From Nocardia brasiliensis IFM 10847 (GTDB lineage: Bacteria > Actinomycetota > Actinomycetes > Mycobacteriales > Mycobacteriaceae): DNA of 64,000 nt. The notes under the pieces were generated by a model. It did no database searches, was not told the origin of the DNA, and worked only from the letters and a program-made list of their open reading frames with translations. A program made the translations under genes and the position numbers. Location: NCBI RefSeq assembly GCF_000710915.1, contig NZ_BAUA01000060.1, positions 1-64,000 of the forward strand, read 5' to 3'. Shown here piece after piece: positions 62,361-64,000 of this stretch; positions within the stretch are counted from its first letter, which is position 1; every line of letters begins with the position of its first letter.

Positions 62361-62660
62361 ATGATCACGCGGGTTCGGGTGCTGACGTGTGCGGTTGTCG
62401 CACTCGTGCTGCCCGTGCTCACGTTGCTGGCGATTCCGGCCGGTGAGCCCGGATCGGTCGCCGTGGTCGGTGTGGTCGCGGCCTCGCTGATCGTCGCCTT
62501 CGCCACGCTGCATCCCGCGGTCGTGCTGCCGGTCGCGGTCCTCGACTCCGGCCCGCCACCGTCCGCGCAACGCCGCCGACGTGGTTCTTTCCTGCGCCAG
62601 AGCAATCCTGATACCCCGGGCCGCCCGCGCCCACGAGCACCGGGCTGCGCGCCCGCCTGA
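62361..62660 (+). CDS. Small membrane protein, DUF6412-like
   Basis: A 99-residue protein with two membrane spans (about residues 5-25 and 30-60, VAVVGVVAASLIVAFATLHP) and a basic, Pro/Arg-rich tail (QRRRRGSFLRQSNPDTPGRP). I recall similar small proteins (DUF6412) encoded just before a YidC paralog in Nocardia and Rhodococcus, and that is the arrangement here (95-base gap). It may be a partner or regulator of the insertase. No biochemical role is known to me. Confidence 0.7.
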   Translation: MITRVRVLTCAVVALVLPVLTLLAIPAGEPGSVAVVGVVAASLIVAFATLHPAVVLPVAVLDSGPPPSAQRRRRGSFLRQSNPDTPGRPRPRAPGCAPA

Positions 62661-62754
62661 CGCCGGTCCTCCCCTGTGGTGGACGGGCGTCGGCGTTGTC
62701 GCCGCATCCCTTCCGTTCTCGTGCGCGCTCGCACGCCCACAGTCAGGTGCTCTC

Positions 62755-63642
62755 ATGCTCGACTTCATCTACTACCCGGTGTCGGCCATTCTCTGGTTCT
62801 GGCACAACGCCTTCGGCTTCGTATTCGGACCCGCGAGCGGCCTGTCCTGGGTCCTCGCCGTGATATTTCTCGTCCTCACATTGCGCGCTGCCCTATTCAT
62901 CCCTTTTCTCGAGCAAGCACGCAACCAAGCTATTGTGAAAAAATTGCAGCCGAAGGTTGCGAGCTTGAAACAAAAATACGCATCCGATCGGACGCGCCTG
63001 GCCACCGAACTCCAGAAACTCTATAAAGACAACGGCGTCAAAACCTTCGCGACCTTGATTCCGATCATCGTGCAGCTATTCGTTTTTCTCGGCCTGTTCC
63101 ATGTCCTACGATCCTTCGATCGCACGGCCGACCTCGGCCATCTCCCGTTCCAGGCCATCAAGACGCCGATGAGTCCGCAGCAGAACGCCGCCACCCCCAA
63201 CTACGTCTTCAGCGCGGCCGACGTGCGGTCCTTCCTGCACGCCGATCTGTTCGGCGCACCCCTGTCCCGGACCGTCGTCGGCGCCGGCGACCTGCTGGCA
63301 ACAGTGGCCGCCGTCGCCATCCCGCTGATGCTGATCGCCGCGATCGCCACCCACTTCACCGCGCGCGCCTCCCTCGGGCGGCAGGAGACCCCCGCCCAGT
63401 TCGCGTTCATGCGCCCGCTGTCGCTGTGGGCGTTCCCCGCCGCGGCCCTCGTCGGCGGCGCGCTGTTGCCGGTCGCGATCCTGCTCTACTTCGTCACCAA
63501 CAACGCGTGGACCCTCGCCCAGCAGCACCTCGTCTACCGCAAGCTCGACGCCGAAGCGGCCGCCGAGGCGAAAATCGTCGCGGCGACCCGCGCGGCGACC
63601 GCCCCGAAACTGGGCGCCAAACCCGTCCGCCGCCGGAAGTAG
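62755..63642 (+). CDS. YidC/Oxa1-family membrane insertase paralog
   Basis: A 295-residue protein of the YidC/Oxa1 family starting MLDFIYYPVSAILWFWHNAF. The conserved cytoplasmic coiled coil follows the first helix (KKLQPKVASLKQKYASDRTR, about residues 63-82). IPIIVQLFVFLGLFHVLRSF and the last helices (ILLYFVTNNAWTLAQQHLVY) complete the core; a basic Lys/Arg tail ends it. It inserts proteins into the membrane. The essential copy usually sits by rpmH/rnpA near oriC, so this is likely a second, specialised copy. Bases about 62880-63070 are clearly less GC-rich than the rest. Confidence 0.9.
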   Translation: MLDFIYYPVSAILWFWHNAFGFVFGPASGLSWVLAVIFLVLTLRAALFIPFLEQARNQAIVKKLQPKVASLKQKYASDRTRLATELQKLYKDNGVKTFATLIPIIVQLFVFLGLFHVLRSFDRTADLGHLPFQAIKTPMSPQQNAATPNYVFSAADVRSFLHADLFGAPLSRTVVGAGDLLATVAAVAIPLMLIAAIATHFTARASLGRQETPAQFAFMRPLSLWAFPAAALVGGALLPVAILLYFVTNNAWTLAQQHLVYRKLDAEAAAEAKIVAATRAATAPKLGAKPVRRRK

Positions 63643-63654
63643 TTCGAAAACCGT

Positions 63655-63687
63655 TGGGGCGGAATCTATGTCACGGATTCCGCCCCA
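63655..63687 (+). terminator. Terminator after YidC-paralog gene
   Basis: TGGGGCGGAATC (63655-63666) pairs perfectly with GATTCCGCCCCA (63676-63687) around a 9-base loop. Confidence 0.8.
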
Positions 63688-63749
63688 GAGGGTTGCTACT
63701 GCGATGGGCCAACTGCGAATGACCAGACAACGCACCAGGAAACAAGGGA

Positions 63750-63785
63750 GCCCCAGGTCGCTTGCGTGCAGAGGCGGCCTGGGGC
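63750..63785 (+). terminator. Second hairpin between YidC-paralog and Abi-like genes
   Basis: GCCCCAGGTCGC (63750-63761) pairs with GCGGCCTGGGGC (63774-63785) with one G-T pair. It lies 29 bases before the next start codon and could terminate or attenuate transcription into it. Confidence 0.55.
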
Positions 63786-63813
63786 ATTCGTAAATCACGA
63801 TAGCATCTATCGC

Positions 63814-64000
63814 GTGACCTCCGTTGTGACCGCAGACACACAAGCCGAACTTGTCGCACTGCTGACCGACGAACGCCTGGCACCCTATCTGCGGGAGAGC
63901 AAAAACGACCTTGACCTAGCACTTCAGCTGTATACGTGGAATGCGGCGATCACCGCCGCGAGTATGGAGGTCCTCGCCTACGTCGAAGTCATCCTTCGCA
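63814..64000 (+). CDS. Abi-like protein, partial at window edge
   Basis: Only the first 62 codons are visible. The translated segment includes LLTDERLAPYLRESKNDLDL, then ALQLYTWNAAITAASMEVLA and YVEVILR, the N-terminal pattern of Abi-family (AbiD/F-like) proteins: L-x-x-x-RL-x-x-Y, LY-x-WN, and E-V-x-LR. Such proteins can cause abortive infection as RNA-targeting or toxin-like factors, but many are uncharacterised. GTG 63814 or GTG 63826 may be the start. It is isolated from yidC by two hairpins, and its sequence is less GC-rich than the neighbours, suggesting acquisition. Confidence 0.65.
   Translation, partial: MTSVVTADTQAELVALLTDERLAPYLRESKNDLDLALQLYTWNAAITAASMEVLAYVEVILR

Noticed and set aside
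1..64000. tRNA/rRNA genes, insertion sequences, integrases, CRISPR arrays
   Set aside because: No cloverleaf, transposase-like frame or regularly spaced repeat array was recognised while reading the window; short or divergent examples could have been missed without a search tool.

Overview
The window is high-GC DNA from a mycolic-acid actinobacterium, most likely Nocardia or a close relative. Three things point there: GTG/TTG starts are common, a Pup-proteasome locus is present, and gene order follows M. tuberculosis Rv2062c-Rv2112c (cobN, cobG, cobH, cobIJ, cobK, cobL, SDR, FDOR, pepQ, 5'-3' exonuclease, DUF4333 protein, helY, tatC, tatA, pafC, pafB, pafA, prcA, prcB, pup, dop). Small secreted proteins with a hydrophobic Gly/Ile C-terminus and a DUF6412-like/YidC pair also fit Nocardia. 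This taxonomy is inferred from synteny and protein resemblance only.

Layout. 1-6.7 kb: accessory enzymes (crotonase and LLM oxidoreductase pair, GNAT, VOC, isochorismatase), a GtrA/sulfatase-modifying-factor-like pair and a WYL regulator. 6.8-21.9 kb: aerobic cobalamin synthesis. cobN sits behind a cobalamin riboswitch. cobG, cobH and a fused cobIJ are on the plus strand; cobK and cobL are on the minus strand. A dimethylargininase/AsnC pair, a coiled-coil protein and a PadR regulator are interspersed. cobM, which lies between cobK and cobL in M. tuberculosis, is absent; a small secreted protein gene occupies that slot. 22-26.5 kb: pepQ behind a TetR gene, and an SDR/acyl-CoA ligase operon that carries the same GAAC-N3-GTTC operator as the TetR gene. 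26.8-33.4 kb: exonuclease, two hairpin repeats with an identical 27-bp core, DUF4333 protein, helY, tatC, tatA. 33.5-43.1 kb: a frameshifted ketopantoate-reductase-like gene, pafC, pafB, then a vapBC toxin-antitoxin module flanked by 20-bp direct repeats, then pafA, prcA, prcB, pup and dop.

43.3-64 kb is accessory. It holds a DUF418 protein, NUDIX, TetR, an AurF-like diiron oxygenase coupled to a Baeyer-Villiger-type monooxygenase, a secreted beta-helix-like protein, a FadD11-like ligase with a PucR-type regulator, and a secreted CocE-type hydrolase. Three tandem free-standing condensation-domain (PapA-like) proteins and an AraC regulator follow, then a DUF6412-like/YidC pair and a partial Abi-like gene at the right edge. 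A 32-bp bipartite motif (27/32 identical) precedes both fadD and the CocE gene, suggesting co-regulation.

Best leads for new biology: the triple condensation-domain cluster with its probable regulon, the secreted proteins inside and beside the cob cluster together with the missing cobM, the TA module inserted between pafB and pafA with duplicated flanks, and the bistable leader of cobN.
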